The notes beneath the pieces were generated by a model, which saw only the letters and a program-made list of their open reading frames with translations, was not told the DNA's origin and did no database searches. A program made the translations under genes and the position numbers. From positions 62,001-126,000 of the forward strand of contig NZ_RQJW01000006.1 of NCBI RefSeq assembly GCF_004028635.1: a stretch of DNA of 64,000 nucleotides, given 5' to 3'. Source of the DNA: Streptomyces cyaneus (GTDB lineage Bacteria > Actinomycetota > Actinomycetes > Streptomycetales > Streptomycetaceae). Below, one piece after another: positions 7,826 to 15,570 of this stretch; the stretch's first letter is position 1, and each line of letters begins with the position of its first letter.

Positions 7826-8599
7826 GTGAGCGCAGTGTCCACGCTCGCCGCAGCCGCGACGTACAACGGCACGGTGCTGAACGGCGCCCTGCTGCTCGCG
7901 CTGCCCATCGCGGTGCTCGGCGGCCTCGTCTCCTTCTTCTCCCCGTGCGTCCTGCCGCTCGTCCCCGGTTATCTGTCCTACGTCACCGGAGTCAGCGGCA
8001 CCGACCTGGCCGAGACCCGGCGCGGCCGGATGGTCGCCGGTGCCTCCCTCTTCGTGCTCGGCTTCACCGCCGTGTTCGTCTCCGGCGGGGCGCTGTTCGG
8101 CTACTGGGGCTCGACCCTGCAGGAGAACAAGGACGTCCTGACGAAGATCCTCGGCGTCCTCATGGTCCTGATGGGCGTGTTCTTCATGGGCCTGATGCCC
8201 TGGCTCAGCCAGCGGGAGTTCCGCTTCCACACCAAGCCGGCCACCGGGCTGGCCGGCGCCCCCCTGCTCGGCGCCCTCTTCGGCATCGGCTGGGCGCCCT
8301 GCATCGGCCCGACCCTGTCCTCCGTGCAGACGCTCGCCTTCAACGAGGCCAGCGCCGGACGCGGCGCCATACTGACCGTCGCCTACTGCCTGGGCCTGGG
8401 CATTCCGTTCGTCCTCACTGCCGTAGCCTTCCGCAAGGCGCTCGGCGCCTTCGCCTGGGTCAAGCGCCACTATGTCTGGGTGATGCGCATCGGCGGCACC
8501 ATGATGATCGTGACCGGTGTGCTGCTGCTGACCGGCGCGTGGGACCGCATCGTGCAGGAGATGCAGGTCTGGTCCGACGGCTTCACTGTGGGGATCTGA
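7826..8599 (+). CDS. ccdA: Cytochrome c biogenesis thiol transporter CcdA
   Basis: A 257-residue polytopic membrane protein. I start at the GTG at 7826, just after the resA stop; the open frame continues upstream only as antisense-like Ser/Arg sequence. Cys41 in FFSPCVLPLVPGYLSYVTG and Cys159 in GIGWAPCIGPTLSS are the paired redox cysteines that relay electrons from cytoplasmic thioredoxin to ResA. About six hydrophobic segments are evident. It belongs to the short CcdA/DsbD-beta family and its length is typical. It is co-transcribed with resA and resB. Confidence 0.93.
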   Translation: MSAVSTLAAAATYNGTVLNGALLLALPIAVLGGLVSFFSPCVLPLVPGYLSYVTGVSGTDLAETRRGRMVAGASLFVLGFTAVFVSGGALFGYWGSTLQENKDVLTKILGVLMVLMGVFFMGLMPWLSQREFRFHTKPATGLAGAPLLGALFGIGWAPCIGPTLSSVQTLAFNEASAGRGAILTVAYCLGLGIPFVLTAVAFRKALGAFAWVKRHYVWVMRIGGTMMIVTGVLLLTGAWDRIVQEMQVWSDGFTVGI

Positions 8600-8602
8600 T
8601 CG

Positions 8603-10339
8603 ATGAGCAACACCAAGACCAGCGCGCCCGACAACACCCCGGGACCGGCCGAGGACCAGGACCTCGGCGCCGCCGGCTCCCAGCTCTCCACCGCCCCCAC
8701 CGAGGAGATCGCCGGCCTTCCCTCGCTCGGCGTCATCGGCTGGACCCGCTGGTTCTGGCGGCAGCTCACCTCGATGCGGGTCGCGCTGCTGCTGCTCCTG
8801 CTGCTGTCGCTCGGCGCGATCCCCGGCTCGCTCATTCCGCAGACCGGCATCGACGAGACGAAGGTCGCCGAGTTCCGCGAGGCGCACGAGACGCTCGCGC
8901 CGATCTACGACAAGCTCGGCCTCTTCCACGTCTACAGCTCGGTGTGGTTCTCCGCGATCTACATCCTGCTGTTCGTCTCCCTCATCGGCTGCATCGTCCC
9001 GCGCACCTGGCAGTTCGTCGGCCAACTGCGCGGCCGCCCGCCGGGTGCCCCGAGGCGCCTGACCCGGCTGCCCGCGTACACCACCTGGCGCACCGAGGCC
9101 GAGCCCGAGCAGGTCCGTGAGGCCGCGCTCGCCCTGCTGAAGAAGCGCCGCTTCCGCGCCCACCTCACCGGTGACGCCGTCGCCGCCGAGAAGGGCTATC
9201 TGCGCGAGGTCGGCAACCTCGCCTTCCACATCGCGCTGATCGTGATGCTGATCGCCTTCGCCTGGGGCCAGCTGTTCAAGTCCGAGGGCAACAAGCTGAT
9301 CGTCGAGGGCGACGGCTTCTCCAACACCCTCACCCAGTACGACGACTTCAAGTCCGGCAGCCTCTTCAGCCAGGACGACCTCGACCCCTTCAGCTTCACC
9401 CTGAAGAACTTCAAGGGCACCTACGAGCTGACCGGCCCCAACCGCGGCACCCCGCGCACCTACGAGGCCGCCATCACCTACAGCGTCGGCGCCTACGGCA
9501 AGGACAAGAAGACCACCGTCAAGGTCAACGAGCCGCTGGAGATCGGCGACTCGAAGGTCTATCTCGTCAGCCACGGCTACGCACCCGTCGTCACGGTCCG
9601 CGACGGCAAGGGCGACATCGTCTACCAGGACGCGGTCCCTCTCCTTCCGCTCGACGGCAACGTCACCTCCACCGGTGCGATCAAGGTCATGGACGGCTAC
9701 CGCGACGCCAAGGGCAAGTGGGACCAGCTCGGCTTCCAGGCCTTCTTCCTGCCGACGTACGGCGGCGCGGGCACCGCGGTGGTCTCGCAGTTCCCGGCAC
9801 TGCTGAACCCGGTGCTCAACCTTGAGGCCTACCACGGCGAACTCGGTGTCAACTCGGGCCTCCCACAGAGCGTGTACCAGCTGAACAAGAAGAACCTGAA
9901 GGGGTTCAAGGACTCCAAGGGCGCGCAGCTCCGGGAGAACCTCAAGCCCGGCGAGACCATGAAGCTCCCGAACGGCGCCGGCTCGATCACCTTCGAGAAG
10001 GAGATCAAGGAGTGGGCCGGCTTCCAGGTCGCCCGCCAGCCCGGCAGCGGCTGGGCGCTCGCCGGTTCCGTCGCCGCGATCTTCGGCCTCGCCGCCTCCC
10101 TCTTCATCCAGCGCCGCCGCGTATGGGTGCGGGCCACCACCGGCAGCGACGGCGTCACGGTCGTCGAGATGGCCGGCCTCGGCCGCAGCGAGTCCGCCAA
10201 GGTGCCCGAGGAACTCGGCGACCTCGCCGGGATCCTGTACGAGCAGGCGCCGGGCGCGCCCGACACCGCCGCCGACCCCGCAGATTCCGAAGCTTCCCCC
10301 GACCCCCAAGTCGTACCTGCCGAAGGGGCTGAGAAGTGA
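8603..10339 (+). CDS. resB: Cytochrome c biogenesis protein ResB (Ccs1 type)
   Basis: A 578-residue membrane protein. After a soluble N-terminus of about 50 residues come TM segments at RVALLLLLLLSLGAIPGSLIP and SAIYILLFVSLIGCIVP, a third near residues 205-225 (NLAFHIALIVMLIAFAWG), a large extracytoplasmic domain and a last TM near 480-505. This is the Ccs1/ResB layout. With CcsB it forms the System II haem-handling and cytochrome c synthase complex. It starts 3 bases after ccdA, and its stop overlaps the ccsB start (GTGA). The C-terminal Ala/Pro/Glu-rich tail is normal for actinobacterial members. Confidence 0.94.
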   Translation: MSNTKTSAPDNTPGPAEDQDLGAAGSQLSTAPTEEIAGLPSLGVIGWTRWFWRQLTSMRVALLLLLLLSLGAIPGSLIPQTGIDETKVAEFREAHETLAPIYDKLGLFHVYSSVWFSAIYILLFVSLIGCIVPRTWQFVGQLRGRPPGAPRRLTRLPAYTTWRTEAEPEQVREAALALLKKRRFRAHLTGDAVAAEKGYLREVGNLAFHIALIVMLIAFAWGQLFKSEGNKLIVEGDGFSNTLTQYDDFKSGSLFSQDDLDPFSFTLKNFKGTYELTGPNRGTPRTYEAAITYSVGAYGKDKKTTVKVNEPLEIGDSKVYLVSHGYAPVVTVRDGKGDIVYQDAVPLLPLDGNVTSTGAIKVMDGYRDAKGKWDQLGFQAFFLPTYGGAGTAVVSQFPALLNPVLNLEAYHGELGVNSGLPQSVYQLNKKNLKGFKDSKGAQLRENLKPGETMKLPNGAGSITFEKEIKEWAGFQVARQPGSGWALAGSVAAIFGLAASLFIQRRRVWVRATTGSDGVTVVEMAGLGRSESAKVPEELGDLAGILYEQAPGAPDTAADPADSEASPDPQVVPAEGAEK

Positions 10340-11436
10340 CTCTCGCCGCCGCAACCGATCTGGCCGCCGCCACCAACGAAAACCTGGCCAACATCAGCAA
10401 CACGCTGATCTACTCGTCGATGGCCGTCTACACCCTGGCCTTCTTCGCGTACATCGCCGAATGGCTCCTCGGCAGCCGCAGCAAGGTCGGCCGTACGGCC
10501 GCCGCGCTCACTCCGGCGAAGGCCAAGAAGGCCGACGCGCCCGCCGTCACCGTGAAGCAGGGGGGCTCCACCGCCGTACTGGAGCGGCCGAAGGTCGTCG
10601 TGCGGGCCACGGCCGGTCAGCGGGACGTGCCGGACGGGCCCGGGGCGCACGGCGGGGACGCGCAGGGCGACCTCTACGGGCGTATCGCCATCTCCCTCAC
10701 CGTCCTCGCCTTCCTGATCGAGTTCGGCGGTGTGCTCATGCGGGCTCTGTCGGTGCAGCGGGCACCGTGGGGCAACATGTACGAGTTCAACATCACCTTC
10801 TCCACGGTCGCCGTCGGTGTGTACCTCGCGCTGCTCGCGCTGAAGAAGAACGTGCGCTGGCTCGGGCTGTTCCTGATCACCACGGTCCTCCTCGATCTCG
10901 GCCTCGCCGTCACTGTCTTGTACACCGCCAGCGACCAGTTGGTTCCCGCCCTTCACTCGTACTGGCTGTACATCCACGTCTCCACGGCGATCTTCTGCGG
11001 CGCGGTGTTCTACGTCGGCGCGGTCTCCACGATGCTCTACCTCTTCAAGGACAGTTACGAGAACAAGCTGGCGAACGGCGGCACCCCGGGCCGCTTCGCG
11101 AACTCCGTCCTCGACCGGCTGCCCGCCTCGGCGTCCCTCGACAAGTTCTCCTACCGGGTCAACGCCGCTGTCTTCCCGCTGTGGACGTTCACGATCATCG
11201 CGGGCGCCATCTGGGCGGGCGACGCGTGGGGCCGCTACTGGGGCTGGGACCCCAAGGAGACCTGGTCCTTCATCACCTGGGTCGCCTACGCCTGCTACCT
11301 GCACGCCCGTGCCACGGCCGGCTGGAAGGGCCGCAAGGCCGCCTACCTGGCCCTGATCGCCTTCGGCTGCTGGCTGTTCAACTACTACGGCGTCAACATC
11401 TTCGTCTCCGGCAAGCATTCGTACGCCGGGGTGTAG
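10336..11436 (+). CDS. ccsB: Cytochrome c synthase subunit CcsB (ResC/CcsA type)
   Basis: A 366-residue polytopic membrane protein that begins at a GTG overlapping the resB stop. The tryptophan-rich haem-binding WWD-type motif is seen as WGRYWGWDPKETWS near residues 296-309. The probable haem-ligand histidines are in ALHSYWLYIHVSTAIF and in YLHARA. A soluble charged insert follows the first TM (about 50-110), typical of actinobacterial CcsB. It joins haem to apocytochrome c together with ResB. It is the last gene of the operon; a long hairpin follows 20 bases downstream. Confidence 0.95.
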   Translation: MTLAAATDLAAATNENLANISNTLIYSSMAVYTLAFFAYIAEWLLGSRSKVGRTAAALTPAKAKKADAPAVTVKQGGSTAVLERPKVVVRATAGQRDVPDGPGAHGGDAQGDLYGRIAISLTVLAFLIEFGGVLMRALSVQRAPWGNMYEFNITFSTVAVGVYLALLALKKNVRWLGLFLITTVLLDLGLAVTVLYTASDQLVPALHSYWLYIHVSTAIFCGAVFYVGAVSTMLYLFKDSYENKLANGGTPGRFANSVLDRLPASASLDKFSYRVNAAVFPLWTFTIIAGAIWAGDAWGRYWGWDPKETWSFITWVAYACYLHARATAGWKGRKAAYLALIAFGCWLFNYYGVNIFVSGKHSYAGV

Positions 11437-11455
11437 ATCTCCCTCGTAGGTTGAG

Positions 11456-11490
11456 GGCCGGTTTCTGTGACTCAGGTCATGGAACCGGCC
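11456..11490 (+). terminator. Hairpin at the end of the cytochrome c maturation operon
   Basis: GGCCGGTT at 11456-11463 pairs perfectly with AACCGGCC at 11483-11490. Inside the loop, TGAC pairs again with GTCA around TCAG, giving a stacked two-part stem. It sits just after the ccsB stop and is the likely transcription terminator, although there is no U-tract. Between here and 11644 only a 20-residue open frame (11542-11606) is seen, which I do not call a gene. Confidence 0.55.
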
Positions 11491-11644
11491 TTCGGGCGGC
11501 CCGACCGCGGTGGTGCGGTCACCGGGGTTTCAAGAAGGGTGACGTGACCGGCCGCACCGCGATCCTGGAGCGCACGGTCGTGGACAAGGCAGGTCAGCGG
11601 CCGTAAGGGGTGCATATCGCCCCCGGCGGGGTCAGGCTGGTGTC

Positions 11645-12049
11645 ATGACCGGTTCCGTAGAACAGGGCATCAGCCAGACCCACGGGAACACGCACATCCT
11701 GCACTTCCTGGTGCGGCTTCCCCGCCCGATGGAGACGGTCTGGCCGGCGCTGACCACACCGGAGGGGCTCGCGTCCTGGTTCACCTCCGCCGACGTCCTG
11801 GAACCCCACCTCCATGGTGCGGTCACGCTGCGTGACCTCGGCTCAGGGCGGGTCACCGCGTGGGACGTGGAGCGGGTCGCCGAGTACACGCTGGAGGGCG
11901 GCGGCCGGATCCGGTTCCACCTGGAGCGGGACGGCGACGAGGGCGCCGCCCTCCGCTTCACCCATGAGTTCCAGGGCGAGACGGAGTCGGAAGAGCGCTG
12001 GCGGTCCCGCTTCGAGCAACTCATCGAGACGCTTCAAACGGGCCCCTGA
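11645..12049 (+). CDS. SRPBCC/AHSA1-like domain protein
   Basis: A 134-residue soluble protein. The opening ILHFLVRLPRPMETVWPALTTPEGLASWF is the hallmark of the START/Bet v1-like AHSA1 family, where a strand is followed by the paired helices. The later strands RVTAWDVERVAEYTLEGGG and ALRFTHEF and the long C-terminal helix (EERWRSRFEQLIETL) complete the helix-grip fold. Members bind hydrophobic ligands or act in toxin-antitoxin-like or ArsR-linked pairs; no partner gene is visible here. Start at the ATG at 11645. The specific ligand is unknown. Confidence 0.8.
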   Translation: MTGSVEQGISQTHGNTHILHFLVRLPRPMETVWPALTTPEGLASWFTSADVLEPHLHGAVTLRDLGSGRVTAWDVERVAEYTLEGGGRIRFHLERDGDEGAALRFTHEFQGETESEERWRSRFEQLIETLQTGP

Positions 12050-12082
12050 CCGCTAACCGTTCATCCGCTGCGAGCCCGTCAT

Positions 12083-12334
12083 CCGCGATACCGCGCGGCG
12101 TGCTCGCGGGAGGTAACGCCGACCCGGAAGTGGTCGGACAGCAGCATCAGCCCGCGCCGGGCGTTGCGGCCGGTCAGGGGCTCGCCACCGGTCGCCGCGG
12201 CGGCCACCTTGGCGGCGACCCGTCCGGCCGGCGTCCGGCGAACCCCGCGATCCACGACTCGCTCTCGTTCAGCAGCAAGATCCGCTCCACCTCAAGCCGG
12301 ATACGCTCGGAGCCGGTGTCCCGTCAGCGGCCAG
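12083..12334 (-). pseudogene. Coding remnant of unrecognised family
   Basis: The 485-base gap between the SRPBCC gene and the condensation-domain gene has no intact gene, but minus-strand frames look protein-like. One frame ends with GRNARRGLMLLSDHFRVGV and TSREHAARYRG before a stop at 12085. A short stretch upstream in another frame reads SERIRLEVERILLLNESESW. A third frame at 12324-12578 has PQALLVIAEQL and RIQFPRLISGLVAVAAG. The changes of frame suggest a broken regulator or oxidoreductase gene rather than three real genes. A short intact gene starting at the GTG near 12258 is an alternative. I cannot name the family. Confidence 0.35.
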
Positions 12335-12534
12335 CGGCCACCGCGACCAGCCCCGAAATCAGCCGCGGGAACTGGATCCGCCCGGCCCCGGGCACCGGCT
12401 CGGTGAGTTGCTCGGCGATCACCAGCAGGGCCTGCGGCACCGGCGACCGGGCCTCGGCGGGCGGTCCGTCTGCCGGGGCGCCCTCGCGGTGCTCGCGGTC
12501 GATCAGCGCGACCGCGCTCGTACTGTCGGGGGCG

Positions 12535-13908
12535 CTACGAAACGGTCGACATGATGATGTCCCGAAGCCGCTCCACATACAGCCGCATGTTCTTGTACGC
12601 GATGTCGGTGTCCGGGTAGCGGCAGGTGAACCACAGGCCCTCGTGGAGCCTGTTGAACCACACGTACACCTTGTCGCCGTACGCCACCCTGCCCAGCCCG
12701 TACGCCTTCAGATCGGTCCACCGCGCGGAGCCGGGAACGCCTCGGGCGTCGAGGAACGAGACGACCGAGTACAGGTCGGGCGACGTGGGGCAAAAGTCCG
12801 AGCCGAGCAGGTCCAGGACCCGGGCGAGCGGGATGCGGGCCAGCGGCCGGTTGGTCCTCAACTCGGCGCGCACCGCTTTCAGGGCGCTGGTGAAGTCGGA
12901 TGCGTCGGCCACGGGAATCTCGATCGGCGCGGCGCCGACGAACCAGCCCACGGAGTCCGACCACTCGGCCTTGTCCCGGGTGTGGAACGGCACGACCGTG
13001 CGGTAGACGGGTTCTCCGCCGATCTCGTGCACGACAAGGCTCGTGGCGGCCAGCACTCCGACCAGGCTCCCGCCGTAGGGACGGCAGTACGCCTCGAACG
13101 CCGCGGCTGCGTCGGCGTCCACGATCATCTCGCGCATCAGCCTCTGGGTGTGCAGGCCGACGGGATCGATGCCGAGCTCGACGGGAAAGTTCGGCAGCTG
13201 TCCGTCGCAGCGGTCGATGAACTCCCGCCAGCGAGCGACGATCACATGGTCGTCGGCGATCCGGTCCGCCTCCTCCCGCTCGATCTCGCAGAAGTCGACG
13301 TAACTGGCGACCGACGGCTCCTCCACAGCGCGGCCCTCGACGGCTGCCGCGTAGAGATCGTGGATCTCGGCGGGGATGCGCATGATGGAGTAGCCGTCGA
13401 CATTGCTGTGATCGAAAGCCATGTACACGCTGGTGCAGTCGTCCCGGACGACCGCCGCGTAGATGAAGTTCGGCCAGCGAAGCGCGTACGCCGCGACGTC
13501 GAAGCGGTCCTGGAGGTACTGGACCAGCTCCGCCGCGTCGGGGAAGTCGCCGACCACCTCGCGCTGGAGCGACACGGTCTCGGCGTCGACCGTGAACCGG
13601 TGCATGTCGCCGCCGGACCAGCGGAAGCCGCTGCGCAGCGTCTCGTGCCGGAGCGTCCAGCTGTGCAGCGCCTCCTGCAGTGCGTCGAGATCGACCCGGC
13701 CCGGGACGTCGAACGCCGTACCGAGCCAGGTCGGCAGGAACAGGCCGTCCTCACACACGGAGTGGACCGTTTTGAGGTGGGACTCCTGGACGTACGCCGG
13801 CGGCCTGGAGTCCGCCGGCAGCCCTGTCGCCGTCGCCACCGTCGCCGGACTGAGCGTCCATTCGACGAGTCGTCCGGGCCGGACCTCGCAGCGCTGGATG
13901 TCAGTCAT
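12535..13908 (-). CDS. Stand-alone condensation-domain (NRPS C-like) acyltransferase
   Basis: A 457-residue protein with the condensation-domain fold of NRPS and PapA-type acyltransferases. The catalytic motif appears as AFDHSNVDGYS: the second His and the Asp-Gly of HHxxxDG are kept, while the first His is Asp. Other family features are a donor-side N-terminal half (LRHETLRSGFRW) and the latch-side VPFHTRDKAEWSDSVGWFVG block, where NRPS C domains have a DxxGxF(V/I)N-type motif. No adenylation or carrier domain is nearby. It probably catalyses amide or ester bond formation on a free or carrier-bound acyl substrate. I start at the ATG at 13908; Met codons at 13926 and 13968 are alternatives. 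Confidence 0.8.
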   Translation of the reverse strand: MTDIQRCEVRPGRLVEWTLSPATVATATGLPADSRPPAYVQESHLKTVHSVCEDGLFLPTWLGTAFDVPGRVDLDALQEALHSWTLRHETLRSGFRWSGGDMHRFTVDAETVSLQREVVGDFPDAAELVQYLQDRFDVAAYALRWPNFIYAAVVRDDCTSVYMAFDHSNVDGYSIMRIPAEIHDLYAAAVEGRAVEEPSVASYVDFCEIEREEADRIADDHVIVARWREFIDRCDGQLPNFPVELGIDPVGLHTQRLMREMIVDADAAAAFEAYCRPYGGSLVGVLAATSLVVHEIGGEPVYRTVVPFHTRDKAEWSDSVGWFVGAAPIEIPVADASDFTSALKAVRAELRTNRPLARIPLARVLDLLGSDFCPTSPDLYSVVSFLDARGVPGSARWTDLKAYGLGRVAYGDKVYVWFNRLHEGLWFTCRYPDTDIAYKNMRLYVERLRDIIMSTVS

Positions 13909-13935
13909 TCGCACGGGCGGCTCCATTCGAGGCGG

Positions 13936-13960
13936 GATACACACCCAAACGGGTGGTATC
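13936..13960 (-). promoter_or_regulatory. Dyad hairpin upstream of the condensation-domain gene
   Basis: GATAC and CACCC at 13936-13946 (one unpaired base between) pair with GGGTG and GTATC at 13951-13960 around an AAAC loop: ten base pairs with a single bulge. It lies 28 bases upstream of the condensation gene start and 85 bases after the oxygenase stop. It could be a repressor operator, a leader hairpin or the terminator of the oxygenase transcript. Confidence 0.5.
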
Positions 13961-14044
13961 TCGCCCAACGAGGCAACCCTTACTCAGAAACGGTCGCTGC
14001 GATCAGCCGACAGCGCCCCGTCGACTGCCATCAGTCTCCGCCGG

Positions 14045-15019
14045 TCAGTCGACGGTGATCGAGTCCAGCTTCTCCCGCAGATACACATGCGAGTCGACGG
14101 GCTCGTACGCCACCCGCCCCACCGGTGCCGGGACGGACTCGACGAGCGTTCCGGGCGTGCACTCCCCGAAGTAGACGAGGGACATCAGCTCCTCGGCGGG
14201 AGCGTCGGCGGGCGGCGGCAGTACCCGGTGCCGGCCCGACCGCCAGCGGTCACCGGTCCAACGGGCCATCAGGTCACCGATGTTGATGGTGAACGCCTCC
14301 GGGTCGTACGGCGCGTCCTCCCAGCCCCCCTCGTCCGTGTAGACCTGCAAGCCGCCCTTGCCCGCCTGCCGGTCGAGGATCGTCACCGTCCCGAAGTCGG
14401 TGTGCGGCCCGATACGGAACTGGCCCGGCGCCGGCTCCCCGACGACCTCCGTCCCCGGATACCAGTTGATGTTGAAGCCGTACGTCGGATGGTCCATGTG
14501 CCGTGAGAAGAAGTCGGGTTCGAGGCCGAGGGCCTCGCCGAGCAGCGAGAGGAGCTGCTTCTCCAGCTCGCCCATGCGCTCCAGGTACTCCTCGCACAGC
14601 GACCGGAGTTCGGGCACCTGCGCCGGCCACACGTTGGGCGCGTACCACTCGGCGTTGACGACGGGGTCCTCGAAGGGTTCGTGGGTCGCGAAGGTCAGCG
14701 ACTCCTTCAGGTCCGGCGGGGTCTCGGTGCCCTCCGCGTAGCCGTTGGCCTCCGCGCCCGGCCCGAGCCAGCCGCGCCCGCCGACCTTGGCCTCGTAGGC
14801 CTCCTTGACGTCGACCGGGAGCACGAAGAAGGCACGGGCCGCCGCCCGGATCCGCGCGCGCAGCGCCGGGTCCACACCGTGCCCGGTGACCAGGAGGAAC
14901 CCGGCGGTCTGGAGCGCCTCGTCGACGGTACGGGCCATCGTCCCGCGCGCTTCGGGGTCACCTTCGAGCCAGGGCTTGAGGTCGATCGTGGGAATGCGTG
15001 GCATTCGTGGCTCATTCAC
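14045..15019 (-). CDS. Isopenicillin N synthase-like 2OG-Fe(II) oxygenase
   Basis: A 324-residue cytosolic enzyme. The N-terminal DIOX_N part is present (IPTIDLKPWLEGD, TAGFLLVTGHGV), followed by the jelly-roll core. The iron triad is visible: His206 and Asp208 in GPHTDFGTVTIL and His264 in SGRHRVLPPP. The Arg that normally salt-bridges 2-oxoglutarate two residues before a conserved Ser appears to be Leu (ELMS, 277-280), which is unusual. Its GTG start overlaps the end of the cytosine deaminase gene by 8 bases, so they are co-transcribed. Fungal thymine-7-hydroxylase belongs to this superfamily, so a pyrimidine substrate is a reasonable inference, not shown. An alternative start is the ATG at 15004. 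Confidence 0.85.
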   Translation of the reverse strand: MNEPRMPRIPTIDLKPWLEGDPEARGTMARTVDEALQTAGFLLVTGHGVDPALRARIRAAARAFFVLPVDVKEAYEAKVGGRGWLGPGAEANGYAEGTETPPDLKESLTFATHEPFEDPVVNAEWYAPNVWPAQVPELRSLCEEYLERMGELEKQLLSLLGEALGLEPDFFSRHMDHPTYGFNINWYPGTEVVGEPAPGQFRIGPHTDFGTVTILDRQAGKGGLQVYTDEGGWEDAPYDPEAFTINIGDLMARWTGDRWRSGRHRVLPPPADAPAEELMSLVYFGECTPGTLVESVPAPVGRVAYEPVDSHVYLREKLDSITVD

Positions 15020-15470
15020 CGATGTCCTCGTTCCACAGTGCCGGATCGTTCTTGATGAAGTCGCGCATCATCCCGATGCACTCGGGATCGTCCAGGAGCA
15101 CGATCTCCACACCGTGCTCGGCCAGCCAGTCGTGCCCGCCGTGAAAGGTGACCGCCTCGCCGATCACCACCCGGGAGATCCCGAACTGCCGGACCAGGCC
15201 GGAGCAGTACCAGCAGGGCGAGAGCGTGGTCACCATGGTCGTTTCGCGGTACGACCGCTGCCGTCCCGCCGCCCGGAAGGCGGCCGTCTCCGCGTGCATG
15301 GACGGATCGCCGTCCTGGACCCGCCGGTTGTGCCCACGCCCGAGCAGCGCCCCGTCGGCCCCGTACAGCGCGGCCCCGATCGGGATGCCGCCCTCGCCGA
15401 GCCCCGCCCGGGCCTCCTCGACGGCGGTGGCGAGCCATGTACGGGCGGTCGCCTGATCCAAGAGCTCCAT
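15012..15470 (-). CDS. Cytosine deaminase, yeast FCY1 type
   Basis: A 152-residue zinc hydrolase of the CDA superfamily. The zinc ligands and acid are in MHAE (His59, Glu61) and SPCWYC (Cys86, Cys89). The GRGHNRR segment and a C-terminus reading FI-x6-W-x-EDIGE closely match yeast cytosine deaminase as I recall it, more than guanine or tRNA-adenosine deaminases. It would convert cytosine (or 5-methylcytosine) to uracil (or thymine). I start at the ATG at 15470; upstream residues in the frame are antisense to the PucR gene. It is the first gene of an operon with the oxygenase and is divergent from a PucR regulator. An NCS1 permease lies 3.6 kb away. Confidence 0.85.
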   Translation of the reverse strand: MELLDQATARTWLATAVEEARAGLGEGGIPIGAALYGADGALLGRGHNRRVQDGDPSMHAETAAFRAAGRQRSYRETTMVTTLSPCWYCSGLVRQFGISRVVIGEAVTFHGGHDWLAEHGVEIVLLDDPECIGMMRDFIKNDPALWNEDIGE

Positions 15471-15570
15471 GCCTCTCACTCTCCTGTGCGCGAAACACGA
15501 GGGCAACGTGCGGAAAGTACTCTCCCCGCAGCCCGCCCGCGGACGAACTGTCAGCGCCCTGGAGGTCCCC
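15471..15570. promoter_or_regulatory. Divergent promoter region, cytosine deaminase/PucR
   Basis: A 100-base gap between the divergent deaminase and PucR genes must hold both promoters. PucR-family proteins usually act on the adjacent divergent operon, so an operator is expected here. I see no strong long palindrome. The PucR gene has a good ribosome-binding site (GGAGG) just before its GTG. Confidence 0.5.

Noticed and set aside
7799..10354. An 851-residue minus-strand open frame
   Set aside because: It is antisense to ccdA and resB, has Gly/Ala/Val/Arg-rich low-complexity sequence and no domain.
11542..11606. A 20-residue peptide after the ccsB hairpin with a possible ribosome-binding site
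   Set aside because: Too short and without conserved features to claim as a gene.
12100..14058. A 652-residue plus-strand open frame
   Set aside because: It is antisense to the condensation-domain gene, which has clear motifs.
12535..15470. A biosynthetic gene cluster around the condensation domain
   Set aside because: There is no adenylation, carrier, ketosynthase, transporter or cluster regulator; the neighbours fit nucleobase metabolism better.
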